Below are positions 1 to 9,124 of a stretch of DNA of 64,000 bases, one piece after another (position 1 is the stretch's first letter; each line of letters starts with the position of its first letter). The notes below the pieces were generated by a model. The model made no database searches. It saw only the letters and a list, made by a program, of their open reading frames with translations, and was not told the origin of the DNA. Position numbers and translations under genes: made by a program. Origin of the DNA: Rheinheimera hassiensis (GTDB taxonomy: Bacteria > Pseudomonadota > Gammaproteobacteria > Enterobacterales > Alteromonadaceae); assembly GCF_022436675.1 (NCBI RefSeq), contig NZ_JAKUJZ010000004.1, positions 1 to 64,000 on the forward strand. The letters are read 5' to 3'.

Positions 1-75
1 CTCAGAAGTGAAACGCAGCTGCGACGATGGTAGTGTAGCATTCGCTATGCGAGAGTAGTTCACCGCCAGGCTCCC
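1..75 (+). rRNA. rrf: 5S ribosomal RNA, 3' end (partial)
   Basis: The first ~75 bases match the conserved 3' third of bacterial 5S rRNA: the GATGGTAGTGT stretch, the ATTCGCTATGCGAGAGTAG hairpin region and the final GCCAGGCTCCCA. The 5' part lies outside the window. A terminator hairpin follows directly, so this is the end of an rRNA operon read on the plus strand. The exact 3' end is uncertain by a few bases. Confidence 0.88.
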
Positions 76-86
76 AAATAAACGGA

Positions 87-113
87 CCCTTCGTGAAAAC
101 GAGGGGTTTTTTT
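87..113 (+). terminator. Intrinsic terminator of the rRNA operon
   Basis: Arms CCCTTCG (87-93) and CGAGGGG (100-106) pair around a TGAAAA loop, with one wobble, and are followed by seven T. It lies right after the 5S 3' end. Confidence 0.8.
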
Positions 114-147
114 ATTGGTATTGCCGGTGGGTTATCTGCCCGGGAAA

Positions 148-187
148 AGTAGTTCACCGCTGGATGGCCAGCCCCGCAGCCTCCCAA
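148..187 (+). repeat. Decayed duplicate of the 5S rRNA 3' end
   Basis: Bases 148-160 (AGTAGTTCACCGC) repeat bases 54-66 of the 5S gene exactly, and 181-187 (CTCCCAA) repeat 71-77. About 20 unrelated bases lie between the two blocks. This looks like the tail of a second 5S copy or a recombination scar between rRNA operons. It has no 5S body, so it is not a functional rRNA. Confidence 0.55.
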
Positions 188-196
188 TTAAGCAAA

Positions 197-223
197 GCCC
201 TACGCATCCGCGTAGGGCTTTTT
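197..223 (+). terminator. Intrinsic terminator
   Basis: Arms GCCCTACG (197-204) and CGTAGGGC (211-218) form a perfect 8-bp stem with a 6-nt loop, followed by TTTTT. It is the second terminator after the rRNA operon and isolates the msh locus from rRNA transcription. Confidence 0.85.
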
Positions 224-308
224 GCTTTGTTAAGATTATTTTTCTATATTAATCTGCAACTCAGCTGCTAAGCTATAGCATTGTGACAAGGTTCAAAAGG
301 AGTTGCCC

Positions 309-1934
309 TTGGCCCGCACACCTCAATCATATTCTTCCTCTGTTTGGTTGCAGCTTGCTGCGCTTTTGCTTGGCGTAGTGTTTATCAATGCTGTCATGCT
401 GGCTTTTCAACCGATAGCGTCTGCTGTTTTATTGTATGTTAGCGTTAATATTGTGCTGCTATGTACTGGCGCATTTACGCTCTGGTTTAGCATTTGTATA
501 CAAAAAACCTATATGGCTGATGCTGATAAGCTGCGCTCTGCTGTCGCGTTGTTGGAAGATAAACTGGAGCTTAAAGCGTCGCGGGATGACTCGCCTTCAG
601 CTGCTTTGGCTAAAGTTACCAGCCAGGTTACGCATTTGCTAAAGCGCGATCAGGAAGTACGGCATCTGGTGCGGGTGCAGGGGTTGATCGATCATGAGCT
701 GGCCGTTGGTAACCGGGTGTTTTTTGAAAGCAAGCTGCAGCATTATCTTAGTGATCAGTCTGAGGTGGGTTATGGCGCGGTTTATATTATCCAGTTATCG
801 CACCCCGAAATCAGCCGGGCAGGCATAAAGCAGGTAAGTCGGCTTAAAGGTTGTGTAGATGTGCTCAATGGTATTGCTGCTGGTTATGCCGATACCGTCA
901 TTGCGCGTTTATCCGATACAGATCTGGTGATGCTGATTGCAGGGCTGAGCGGAAAAGAAATGGAAAAGCTCGGTGACCGGATGGCAGTGCTGTTAAGCCG
1001 GGCCAGCTGTTTTGCCGATTGTGCCGAGCAGGATGTATTACACATTGGCTATGCAGAATATCAGCGTGAGCAAACGTCGTATCAGATTTTATCTGAAGCA
1101 GATATGGCGTTAAAGACAGCACAGCTGCATGGCCCGAACGCCGCTTTTGGTTTTATTTTACAAAGTGACAAACCGCAGGCAAAAGGTTCTGTCTGGTGGC
1201 GGTCAGAACTTAATAAAGCATTGCAGGAACAACGATTTGCTTTAAGTTTTCAACCTGTGTTTTCCTGGCATGACGGTGAAATTATCCAGCATGAAGTGCT
1301 GGTAAGACTGCAAAGCAGTGATAATGGGCAGATCCCTGCCGCCATATTTTTGCCTATGGCGCATAACTGCGGTTTATCAAGCCAGATTGATCAGCATGTA
1401 CTTATTAAAACCGCTAAATTGTGCGCCGCAGACATGGGTAATTATAGCCGGTGCAGTGTAAACATTAGCATTCAGGCCTTACTTGAACCCCAGTGGTGGC
1501 AGTGGCTGGATCATATGGTGATCTCTGGCCAGTTAGAGCCAGATACACTGGCGCTTGAGATAACTGAACATCATCTGTTAAAGCACTATAAACAGCTGCG
1601 CAAGAGTCTGATTAAATTGCATACTTTGGGTTTTGCCTTGATTATAGATCAGGTAGGGCTGGTGATAGATAATGCCGTTTATCTGGATGAGTTGCCGCTT
1701 GAGTCGGTAAAGTTACATCCTTCTGTGGTCCGGAATATCGATCAGCATCTGGAGCAACAACTATTTGTCCGTGGTTTAATCGCCAGTTATGCCGGTAAGA
1801 GTATCCGGGTATTGGCCACCGGTGTTGAACTTGAAGCCGAATGGCAGGTTCTGCAAAAGCTAGGTATTGCCGGTGGGCAGGGGTTTTACTTCAGCCAACC
1901 GCTGAACCAGATAATAACGCATAGTCAGCTGTAG
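309..1934 (+). CDS. mshH: MshH/CsrD-like membrane protein with GGDEF- and EAL-type domains
   Basis: About 541 aa. Two hydrophobic segments lie in the first ~70 residues, then a helical linker, a GGDEF-like region without a GGDEF motif, and a C-terminal EAL-like domain without a canonical EAL signature. This degenerate layout is that of CsrD/MshH. In E. coli CsrD promotes RNase E-dependent decay of the CsrB/C RNAs and does not turn over c-di-GMP. It sits at the head of the MSHA locus, as mshH does in Vibrio and Alteromonadales. I chose TTG 309 because AGGAG (298-302) is 6 nt upstream; another TTG lies at 303. The 3' end overlaps the convergent gene at 1891 by 44 bp. The family call is strong; the RNA-decay role is inferred. 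Confidence 0.8.
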   Translation: MARTPQSYSSSVWLQLAALLLGVVFINAVMLAFQPIASAVLLYVSVNIVLLCTGAFTLWFSICIQKTYMADADKLRSAVALLEDKLELKASRDDSPSAALAKVTSQVTHLLKRDQEVRHLVRVQGLIDHELAVGNRVFFESKLQHYLSDQSEVGYGAVYIIQLSHPEISRAGIKQVSRLKGCVDVLNGIAAGYADTVIARLSDTDLVMLIAGLSGKEMEKLGDRMAVLLSRASCFADCAEQDVLHIGYAEYQREQTSYQILSEADMALKTAQLHGPNAAFGFILQSDKPQAKGSVWWRSELNKALQEQRFALSFQPVFSWHDGEIIQHEVLVRLQSSDNGQIPAAIFLPMAHNCGLSSQIDQHVLIKTAKLCAADMGNYSRCSVNISIQALLEPQWWQWLDHMVISGQLEPDTLALEITEHHLLKHYKQLRKSLIKLHTLGFALIIDQVGLVIDNAVYLDELPLESVKLHPSVVRNIDQHLEQQLFVRGLIASYAGKSIRVLATGVELEAEWQVLQKLGIAGGQGFYFSQPLNQIITHSQL

Positions 1935-2844
1935 TAATAAGGTGTCGGTAGTGTAAGCCAGCTAAGCCCTGCAAGCCGCCGGTATGAAAGAAGCTAAGGC
2001 GGCTGCCTGGTGGGAAATAACCCTGCTTTATCAGGGTAAATACACCCGCCAAAGCTTTGCCGGTATAAATGGGCTCCAGATAAAGCCGCTGCTGTGCCAT
2101 GTCACGGCAAAACTGCAAGATAGTGTCATCAAACTTAGCATAGCCAGCGCCGCAAAAGTCCGTGTTTAATGACCAGTGTTGTTGCGTATCATCGCTTTGT
2201 AATAGCCGGGTAATACGGTCTGGTAAAGACGGATCTTTTACCACCGCGATACCGAGTACCTTGCAGCCTGAGCCATTAATCACACCCGCCAGAGTGCCAC
2301 CACTGGCAGCAGCACAAATAATATGGCTGGCATTTCCTGCCGGTGTTAAATCCAGATCCAGTTCTGCAACTCCCAATGCTCCTGCTATTGACGAGCCACC
2401 TTCCGGCACGATTAGTAAGTGCTGATGTTGCTGTTGCAATTGCAGCAGAAAGTCGGCATCGTTACGCCGCCGGTATTGATTACGGTTCAGCAATTGAATT
2501 TGCATGCCTTGCTGCAGACAAAACGCCAGAGTGGGGTTATGTTTGTCGAGCTGATCGGCACGGACATAAGCCAGGCTTTTCAGGCCATGATATTTACACA
2601 TAGCAGCTACTGCGGCTAAATGATTAGAAAAAGCACCGCCAAAGGTCAGAAAACCGGTCTTTTGCGCTTGTTGCGCCTGGGCAATGTGGTATTTTAACTT
2701 TAGCCATTTATTGCCCGACAGCTGTGGAATTGCAGTATTTAGCTGGTAAACCCATAGCTCAACCTGATGCTGTAGCAGCACAGGCTGATGCACTTGTTGC
2801 CAACCAGCCAAAACAGGTACGGCGGTAACTTCTGCTGATTGCAT
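1891..2844 (-). CDS. PLP-dependent ACC deaminase / D-cysteine desulfhydrase family enzyme
   Basis: 317 aa, fold-type II PLP enzyme. The motif SGNKWLKLKYH contains the expected Schiff-base lysine, FGGAFSNH forms the substrate-binding turn, and AASGGTLAG is a phosphate-binding loop. Members deaminate 1-aminocyclopropane-1-carboxylate or desulfurate D-cysteine; sequence alone does not separate the two. It lies antisense inside the msh locus, between mshH and mshI, and its 3' end overlaps mshH tail to tail. No good ribosome site precedes ATG 2844. It is probably a metabolic passenger unrelated to pili. Confidence 0.78.
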   Translation of the reverse strand: MQSAEVTAVPVLAGWQQVHQPVLLQHQVELWVYQLNTAIPQLSGNKWLKLKYHIAQAQQAQKTGFLTFGGAFSNHLAAVAAMCKYHGLKSLAYVRADQLDKHNPTLAFCLQQGMQIQLLNRNQYRRRNDADFLLQLQQQHQHLLIVPEGGSSIAGALGVAELDLDLTPAGNASHIICAAASGGTLAGVINGSGCKVLGIAVVKDPSLPDRITRLLQSDDTQQHWSLNTDFCGAGYAKFDDTILQFCRDMAQQRLYLEPIYTGKALAGVFTLIKQGYFPPGSRLSFFHTGGLQGLAGLHYRHLITTADYALLSGSAVG

Positions 2845-2917
2845 AACAGTATGAAATAATGACAGTTAACGGAATAGCCGCTAGTATAGCTGCATATAAG
2901 GAGATCATGGCATCGCT

Positions 2918-4423
2918 ATGCTGAGAAAAATAATAAAACGGCTCCGCCCGGCAGCAGGAAATTCAGACACGGTTGTTGCAATTCATTTGGCAACAGCCAG
3001 CATCCGGCTGGTGATATTACAAGGCGCTGAGCTTAAACAGAGCCAAACATTCAGTTACAAAGCTGATAACTGGCAGGACAGCCTGCAAGTTGCATTACGG
3101 TCAGTCCCCGCAGGCTGTGTTTTGCATCTGGTGCTGTCTGCCGAGCGTTATCAACTGGTGCAATTAGATAAACCTGCACTGGCAGAGCACGAATTACTGC
3201 AGGCATTGCCCTGGCAGATAAAAGATCTGGTTACAATAGCGCCGGAAGATATGGTGCTCGACTACATTGACTTACCCGGTAGTAACACCCAACAGGAAAA
3301 AATCAATGTAGTGGTATGTAGTTATGCCTGGTTAAAACAATTAATTGCAGTGGTTGACGCAGCGGGTCTTAGCGTTAGCTCGATCCAACCCGAAGAATGG
3401 CTGCTCAGCCATATTTTGCCTGTATCGGCGCAAGCGACCATGTTGGTAGTGCATCAACCCGAACAGGAAATGCTAATTCAGATCATCCGTGATGGTCAGT
3501 TGTATTTTTCCCGCCGTACCCGTGGTTTTAGCCATTTACACCTTAATTCAGAATCAGAACTGCGCGAAGGCACGCTGGAACGTTTGCTGCTTGAACTGCA
3601 GCGCTCAATGGACTATTTCGAAAGCCAGTTAAAACAACCGCCGGTGCGCGATATTCGTGTCTTAATGGCCCAAACAGAGCTGATATGTGAGTTGTTTGTG
3701 CAAAGTGGGTTTAGCCGGGTAGAGCCGTTAAATTGGGCACAGTCTGCCGCGGCGGTAAACCAGGACGATTTACTGCATAACTGGCCGGCCCTGGCTGCCG
3801 CCAGTGCAGCCGCTAAAACCAGTCATATTAAGCAACGGGTAAACTTATATCAGGCACGGCTGCATCCGGTACGTGAGCGGTTAAGCCTGCAACGCCTGGT
3901 TGGCAGCGCTGCTGCATTAACCGCGTTAGTAGTGCTGGGATGGCTGCTCTTATCGCAACAACAGCAACAGGCTGATGCAGCGCTGGCAGAGACTGAGCTG
4001 CAGTTGCAGCGGCAATTACAGCAAACCGATTTATATCAGCAGGCATTAGCGCAGCGTAAGCCAGACGAAGCACTGGTAAAACAGTATCAGCAGGCTGAAT
4101 ACGCTGTAGCACAAAAACAGCAACTGCTAAGTCATCTGGCAGAACAGCAGCAACAGGCCAGCCAGTTTTATAGCCCTGTGCTGCAGCATTTACAACAAGT
4201 TGATCTGGCCGAGTTATGGTTAACTAATTTCACCTTACGCCAGGGCAGCAGCAGCTTTAGCGGTGTGACGTTACAGCCTGCCAGCATTACGCTGTGGCTG
4301 GAAGGGTTGCAACAACTCGCTTATTTTAAAGGCCAACGTTTTAGCCAGGTGAGCATGGCGCAGGTACCTGATAATAGCGCCGTCAGTTTCGTATTGATGG
4401 CACAAAAAGGAGAAACGCTGTGA
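2918..4423 (+). CDS. mshI: MSHA biogenesis protein MshI (PilM/PilN-like)
   Basis: 501 aa. The first ~300 residues resemble a PilM-type actin-like domain. Near residue 330 is a single membrane segment (LTALVVLGWLLL), followed by a Gln-rich coiled coil and a PilN-like periplasmic end. It would form the inner-membrane alignment platform of the MSHA pilus with MshJ. An AAGGAG lies just upstream; an ATG at 2907 is in another frame that stops at once, so 2918 is the start. The 3' end overlaps mshJ (GTGA). Confidence 0.85.
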   Translation: MLRKIIKRLRPAAGNSDTVVAIHLATASIRLVILQGAELKQSQTFSYKADNWQDSLQVALRSVPAGCVLHLVLSAERYQLVQLDKPALAEHELLQALPWQIKDLVTIAPEDMVLDYIDLPGSNTQQEKINVVVCSYAWLKQLIAVVDAAGLSVSSIQPEEWLLSHILPVSAQATMLVVHQPEQEMLIQIIRDGQLYFSRRTRGFSHLHLNSESELREGTLERLLLELQRSMDYFESQLKQPPVRDIRVLMAQTELICELFVQSGFSRVEPLNWAQSAAAVNQDDLLHNWPALAAASAAAKTSHIKQRVNLYQARLHPVRERLSLQRLVGSAAALTALVVLGWLLLSQQQQQADAALAETELQLQRQLQQTDLYQQALAQRKPDEALVKQYQQAEYAVAQKQQLLSHLAEQQQQASQFYSPVLQHLQQVDLAELWLTNFTLRQGSSSFSGVTLQPASITLWLEGLQQLAYFKGQRFSQVSMAQVPDNSAVSFVLMAQKGETL

Positions 4424-5070
4424 GCCAGTGGCAACTGCTGTCAGATCGTTTCAGCCAGCTACAGCGGCGTGAGAAGTCGCTGTTGTTCTTTGGCAGCTTA
4501 TTATTATTGCTATGGCTTAGTGTAATTTATGTGCTGGAGCCATTGTGGCATCAAACAGTGCAGACGCGTGCACTACAACTTAAAACCAGCCAGCAATTGC
4601 AAGATGCAGAACAACAGGCTGAGGTATTGCTTGCCCAGCTCAGCACCGATTTAAACCAGGACTACCGCGAGCGTATAAGTAACCTCGAACAGCAGCAGCA
4701 ACAGCTGAACGAGCGTATCCACCAAAGCGCCAGCTACTTTATCGGCGCGGAGCAAATGGTAACCTTGCTGCGGAATATATTGCAAAGCAGTAGAGGCGTG
4801 CAGGTAAAAAGCCTGCTGACGTCGGCACCCAAAGCTGTGCGTTTGCAGGGGCAACAACCTGACGACCCTGCTATGTTATTTCAACACACTACAACACTGG
4901 TGATTGGCGGTGGTTACACAGATTTATTCAGAGCATTGCAACGTATGGAACAATTGCCCTGGTTGCTGAACTGGTCCGCGCTGGATTATCAGGTGGTTGA
5001 GTATCCGCAGGCAGAGCTGACCCTGACACTTATTACAGTGAGTGAGTATGAAGACTTTATTCGTTTGTAG
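4420..5070 (+). CDS. mshJ: MSHA biogenesis protein MshJ (PilO-like)
   Basis: 216 aa. A short cytoplasmic N-terminus precedes one membrane helix (residues ~20-40, LLFFGSLLLLLWLSVIYVL), a Gln-rich coiled coil and a small alpha/beta domain, as in PilO/GspM proteins. GTG 4420 overlaps the mshI stop, indicating translational coupling. It likely pairs with MshI in the periplasmic alignment complex. Confidence 0.83.
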   Translation: MSQWQLLSDRFSQLQRREKSLLFFGSLLLLLWLSVIYVLEPLWHQTVQTRALQLKTSQQLQDAEQQAEVLLAQLSTDLNQDYRERISNLEQQQQQLNERIHQSASYFIGAEQMVTLLRNILQSSRGVQVKSLLTSAPKAVRLQGQQPDDPAMLFQHTTTLVIGGGYTDLFRALQRMEQLPWLLNWSALDYQVVEYPQAELTLTLITVSEYEDFIRL

Positions 5071-5368
5071 CCTGTTGCTCCTCAGTGCCACGGCACTGGC
5101 CGATCCTACCCGGCCCGCGCCATCCTGGCTGGCGGCTACGGCAACAGCAGACTCGGCAGTACAACCGCAAGCATTATCTTTGCAACTGATAAAACAGACA
5201 GCAAATGGCCGTATTGCCGTAATAAACGGTAGCCTGCTGCGTAAAGGCGAAAAAATAAGACAGTATCAACTGCATGATATTGCAGCTGATCATGTTGTAC
5301 TGGATCTAAATGGTGAACGGCAAATACTGCGTTTAGTTAATACGGCGATCAAACAAGATGAAGAATAA
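5048..5368 (+). CDS. mshK: MSHA biogenesis protein MshK (PilP-like)
   Basis: 106 aa from ATG 5048. A clear signal peptide (MKTLFVCSLLLLSATALA) is followed by DPTRP, typical of MshK and PilP-like pilotins that contact the secretin. An alternative GTG at 5042 adds two residues. The gene overlaps mshJ upstream by 23 bp and mshL downstream by 11 bp, so the operon is tightly packed. Confidence 0.82.
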   Translation: MKTLFVCSLLLLSATALADPTRPAPSWLAATATADSAVQPQALSLQLIKQTANGRIAVINGSLLRKGEKIRQYQLHDIAADHVVLDLNGERQILRLVNTAIKQDEE

Positions 5369-7025
5369 GCCAGTGAATAAGTTAGGGTGGTTGTGCGGAA
5401 GTATTTTATTAACCGGATGTCAGGCTTTTCAGCAAAGTGATGTACCACAAGGCGCTGAGCGTGAATTACAGCAAGCAGCAGCGCAGCAGGCTCCGGCACG
5501 CGCTTCAGCCGCACCGGTGCCGCTGGCCGTAACGCAGGATTTGCTTAGCAGCAGTTACACGCCGGTACAGCCCGAGTTGCCACGTTTTGATGTCGCGGCA
5601 GCAAATGCCGGGCTGAATGATTTTTTCCAGTCATTGGTTGCAGATACACCGTACAGTGTGGTGATGCACCCGGGGGTCAGTGGCGAAATTAACCTGCAGC
5701 TAAAACAGGTAACCCTGCCGGAAACGATGGCAATAGTGCAGCAACTGTATGGTTTTGACGTTCGCCAGCAGGGGCTTATCTACAAAATATATCCGGCAGG
5801 CCTGCGTACAGAAAGCATACCGGTCAACTATTTAATGATGCAGCGCCAGGGGTTTTCTTCTGTGGCGGTAAATTCCGGTGGTGTGTCACAAGACAACCAG
5901 AATAATCAGAATGGCCAGAACAACAGAAACAATCGCTCGTCACAAAGTAATTTCAATCAGGGCGATTTCAGTAATCAGAGCCAGTCGCAATCTGGTCAGC
6001 AACAATTTAACGGCAGCACTATTCAAAGTGAAAGCAAAACTGATTTCTGGAAAGATCTGGAAAAAGCCGTTAGTACAGTGCTGGGAGCCGGGCCGGAGCG
6101 TATGGTGGTAGTGACGCCACAAGCCGGTTTAGTTACCGTGCGTGGTATGCCGGAAGAAATCGCTGCTGTTAAGGCCTACCTTGGTCAGTCAGAGCAGCAC
6201 TTGCAGCGCCAGGTGGTGCTGGAGGCAAAAATTATCGAAGTGACGCTGAACGACGAATATCAGCAAGGCATTAACTGGCAAAATGCCATAATGAACCTGC
6301 GCAGCACCGGCTTTAATTTTACTACCAGCGCCGGTGTCGCCAGCAATGCCATTAGTAGTTCACTGGGCGGCGTAACGGCAATCAGCTTTAACAATGCCGA
6401 TTTTAACGGTGTGATTAACCTGCTGGAAACTCAGGGTAATACTCAGGTGTTGTCCAGCCCCCGGGTTACCGCCATGAATAACCAGAAAGCGGTTATTAAA
6501 GTGGGGCAGGATGAGTACTTTGTTACCAATGTCAGTAGCGAAACTACGGCGACAGTGGGCGGCACCATCAGCTCGCCGTCTATCGATCTGCAACCTTTTT
6601 TCTCTGGTATAGCACTGGATGTTACGCCGCAAATTGATCAAAACGGCAGTGTTATTTTGCATGTTCACCCTTCTGTTACAGAAACGGCTGAGCAAAATAA
6701 AACCATCCGCTTTAGCAACGAGCAAATAGTGCTGCCGCTGGCACAAAGCAATATCCGCGAGTCTGACACTATTATCCGCGCCCGTAGTGGTGAAATAGTG
6801 GTAATAGGCGGTTTAATGCAAACCGTTACCACCGACAACGAGTCGCGTACGCCGGTATTAAGCGCTATTCCGCTGCTGGGTAAATTATTTACCAGCATCA
6901 ACAAAGTGGAGAAAAAGAAAGAGCTGGTAATACTGCTAAAACCAACCGTTGTTACCGAAGGCGTATGGCAGCAGCAAATTCAGCAGTCTTCAAAACTGGT
7001 ATCTGACTGGAGCCAGGGTAACTAA
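5358..7025 (+). CDS. mshL: MSHA outer-membrane secretin MshL
   Basis: 555 aa. A lipoprotein signal has lipobox LLTGC with Cys21. An N-terminal secretin/TonB short domain (~90-150) leads to an Asn/Gln/Ser-rich linker (~174-220). An N1-type domain and the secretin barrel follow (~290-540, with the VPLLGKLF-like motif as IPLLGKLF). It would multimerise to form the outer-membrane exit channel for the pilus. The Asn/Gln linker is low complexity and probably varies between strains. Confidence 0.9.
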   Translation: MKNKPVNKLGWLCGSILLTGCQAFQQSDVPQGAERELQQAAAQQAPARASAAPVPLAVTQDLLSSSYTPVQPELPRFDVAAANAGLNDFFQSLVADTPYSVVMHPGVSGEINLQLKQVTLPETMAIVQQLYGFDVRQQGLIYKIYPAGLRTESIPVNYLMMQRQGFSSVAVNSGGVSQDNQNNQNGQNNRNNRSSQSNFNQGDFSNQSQSQSGQQQFNGSTIQSESKTDFWKDLEKAVSTVLGAGPERMVVVTPQAGLVTVRGMPEEIAAVKAYLGQSEQHLQRQVVLEAKIIEVTLNDEYQQGINWQNAIMNLRSTGFNFTTSAGVASNAISSSLGGVTAISFNNADFNGVINLLETQGNTQVLSSPRVTAMNNQKAVIKVGQDEYFVTNVSSETTATVGGTISSPSIDLQPFFSGIALDVTPQIDQNGSVILHVHPSVTETAEQNKTIRFSNEQIVLPLAQSNIRESDTIIRARSGEIVVIGGLMQTVTTDNESRTPVLSAIPLLGKLFTSINKVEKKKELVILLKPTVVTEGVWQQQIQQSSKLVSDWSQGN

Positions 7026-7027
7026 TT

Positions 7028-7945
7028 ATGTACCTGCAGCATTTTCAGCTTAGCCAGATGCCGTTCGGTTTAACACCGGATACCGCCTTTTTTGTGCCGC
7101 TTGAGCAGCACGAAGATGTGTTGGCTGTGTTGAAAACCGCGCTGTGTGCCGGTGAAGGTTTTATTAAAGTATGCGGTGAGGTAGGCAGTGGCAAAACATT
7201 GTTGTGCCGCAAGCTGTTACAACAAACTGAGCCTGACTGGCAACTGGCGTATATACCGGATCCTTGTCTTACGCCGTTGGAATTGCGCTGGGCTCTGGCA
7301 TTAGAGCTGGGCCTGAAGCACTCTGCCAATATCGAACCGCCCCAGCTACTGCAATTGCTGCAACGTCAGTTACTGTTACTGGCTGCGCAAGGCAAAAAAG
7401 CCATAGTGCTGATTGATGAAGCCCAGGCTCTGCCGGATGAAACACTGGAGGCGCTGCGCCTGCTAACCAACCTGGAAACAGAAAAACGTAAATTGCTGCA
7501 AGTGGTACTGTTTGCCCAGCCAGAGCTGAATAAAAAACTGGCCGGTTATCGTTTCCGGCAGTTGCGCCAGCGTATTACCTTTTCCAGTAACTTAACCTTA
7601 ATGAGCAAAAGCCAGATCGGCGCTTATGTCTGTCTGCGCGTACAGCAGGCCGGGTGCAACCGTGCACTCTTCAGCCGGTTTGCCTTAAATGCTCTGGCCC
7701 GCTACAGCCGCGGTGTACCAAGGCTGGTAAATATTCTGGCGCATAAAGCACTGCTGCTGGCTTTTGGTGAAGGCAAGCCTTATGCCGTACTGCGGCATGT
7801 AAAACTGGCGGCAATGGATACCGAAGATGTTACCGCCAAGCCCAAAGCCTGGTGGTGGTACGCCGGTAGCACCGGCTTGCTGGCAATGGCATGTGTGGCT
7901 GCCGCATCGCAATCCGGCTTGTTCCGGCTGGCGGGTGGCCAATGA
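7028..7945 (+). CDS. mshM: MSHA biogenesis AAA ATPase MshM (ExeA-like)
   Basis: 305 aa. Walker A is GEVGSGKT (~residues 50-57) and Walker B is IVLIDEAQ. The start MYLQHFQLSQMPFGLTPD is the ExeA/GspA family signature. A C-terminal membrane segment lies near residues 280-300. Relatives help place secretins through the peptidoglycan. It starts 2 bp after mshL, and its stop overlaps mshN (ATGA). Confidence 0.86.
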   Translation: MYLQHFQLSQMPFGLTPDTAFFVPLEQHEDVLAVLKTALCAGEGFIKVCGEVGSGKTLLCRKLLQQTEPDWQLAYIPDPCLTPLELRWALALELGLKHSANIEPPQLLQLLQRQLLLLAAQGKKAIVLIDEAQALPDETLEALRLLTNLETEKRKLLQVVLFAQPELNKKLAGYRFRQLRQRITFSSNLTLMSKSQIGAYVCLRVQQAGCNRALFSRFALNALARYSRGVPRLVNILAHKALLLAFGEGKPYAVLRHVKLAAMDTEDVTAKPKAWWWYAGSTGLLAMACVAAASQSGLFRLAGGQ

Positions 7946-9120
7946 GTGTAATTAATAAAATGCTGCGCGATTTAGATCAGCGCAACCAAAATGCCGCCAA
8001 TGTAAACCAGGTTATTGCCCGCCGACCTGGTCAGCCGCTTTGGTTAACAGTGTTACTGCTGCTGACCTTTGGTTTACTGTGCTTTGCAATTTACGCGGTA
8101 TTAAGCCGCAGTGCCGTTATGCCACTGGCAACGTTAACCACTGTGGTGCCGGAGCCGGCTGCACAGCTGCCAGCAGAACCTACCACGCCGGCTGACATTG
8201 CTATAGCAGCGCACAGCCTTAAGCCCACAGAAGGCCCTGAGCCAACAGACAGCCTTGAGCCAAAAAACAGCCCTGAGCCAACGCCCACCGAAAGCCCTGC
8301 ATCAACACCAGGCCCGGCGCCGACACAAAGCACAATTGTAAAAACCGGCCCCGCACCAGAGCAAACAGCAACATCGGAAGATACCGCTGCAGCCAGTGCA
8401 GCACAGCCACAACCACAGCCACAGCAAATAAAACCGGGCGAAGTAACTGCTCAGGTTGATGCGCCGCCACAAGCTGCTGCGGTTGTGCAGGCTGCAGCAC
8501 CAACAGCTAAAACCGCCAGCAGTTTAAGTGTCACCAGCCGTGAGCCTACAGCAGCACAAAGTCAGGCCAAACTACGCCAGCAGGCAATGGCAGCAGCGCA
8601 GGCCGGGCAGGGGCAGCAGGCACTGCGATACTGGCAGCAGTTGCAGCAGTTAGCACCACAGGATGCGTTGGTTTATCTGGCTCAGGCCCGGCTTTGGTTG
8701 CAACTGGGGCAGCCGCAGCAGGCTGAAGCCAGTTTATTGCAGGCAAAAGCTCAGGGTATTATGGATGTCGATATTCAGCTAATGCTGGCCCAGGCAGCTG
8801 CCAGCCGTCAGCAATGGTTGCAGGTAGAAGCATTATTACCTGCCGGTTTTGCTGTGCCATTGCACCCCGATTATTACGGCCTTAAAGCTACAGCTTTACA
8901 GCAGCTTGGGCAGCATCAACAGGCATTTGACTGGTTTGCCGAGCTAAGCGCTCTGCAGCCACAACTGGGCAAATGGTGGCTTGGTGGCGCTGTGTCGCTG
9001 GAGGCATTAGAGCGCCCGGCAGAGGCACATCAGTATTATCTTAACGCGTTGCAATGGGGTGACAGCTTGTCAGTGCAGAGCAAAACTTATATTCAACAAC
9101 GTTTAGTAGCAACAGAGTAA
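7942..9120 (+). CDS. mshN: MSHA biogenesis TPR protein MshN
   Basis: 392 aa from ATG 7942, which overlaps the mshM stop. MSVINKMLRDLDQR is the conserved MshN N-terminus. A membrane helix follows (~33-55), then a long Pro/Thr/Glu/Ala-rich linker with repeated EP motifs, and C-terminal tetratricopeptide-like helices (~residues 210-390). It probably spans the periplasm and bridges MshM and the secretin. The linker is compositionally biased. Confidence 0.82.
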   Translation: MSVINKMLRDLDQRNQNAANVNQVIARRPGQPLWLTVLLLLTFGLLCFAIYAVLSRSAVMPLATLTTVVPEPAAQLPAEPTTPADIAIAAHSLKPTEGPEPTDSLEPKNSPEPTPTESPASTPGPAPTQSTIVKTGPAPEQTATSEDTAAASAAQPQPQPQQIKPGEVTAQVDAPPQAAAVVQAAAPTAKTASSLSVTSREPTAAQSQAKLRQQAMAAAQAGQGQQALRYWQQLQQLAPQDALVYLAQARLWLQLGQPQQAEASLLQAKAQGIMDVDIQLMLAQAAASRQQWLQVEALLPAGFAVPLHPDYYGLKATALQQLGQHQQAFDWFAELSALQPQLGKWWLGGAVSLEALERPAEAHQYYLNALQWGDSLSVQSKTYIQQRLVATE

Positions 9121-9124
9121 TCTT

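Noticed and set aside
5940-6904. Minus-strand ORFs inside mshL
   Set aside because: They are shadows of the secretin gene, with no start signals or recognisable domains.
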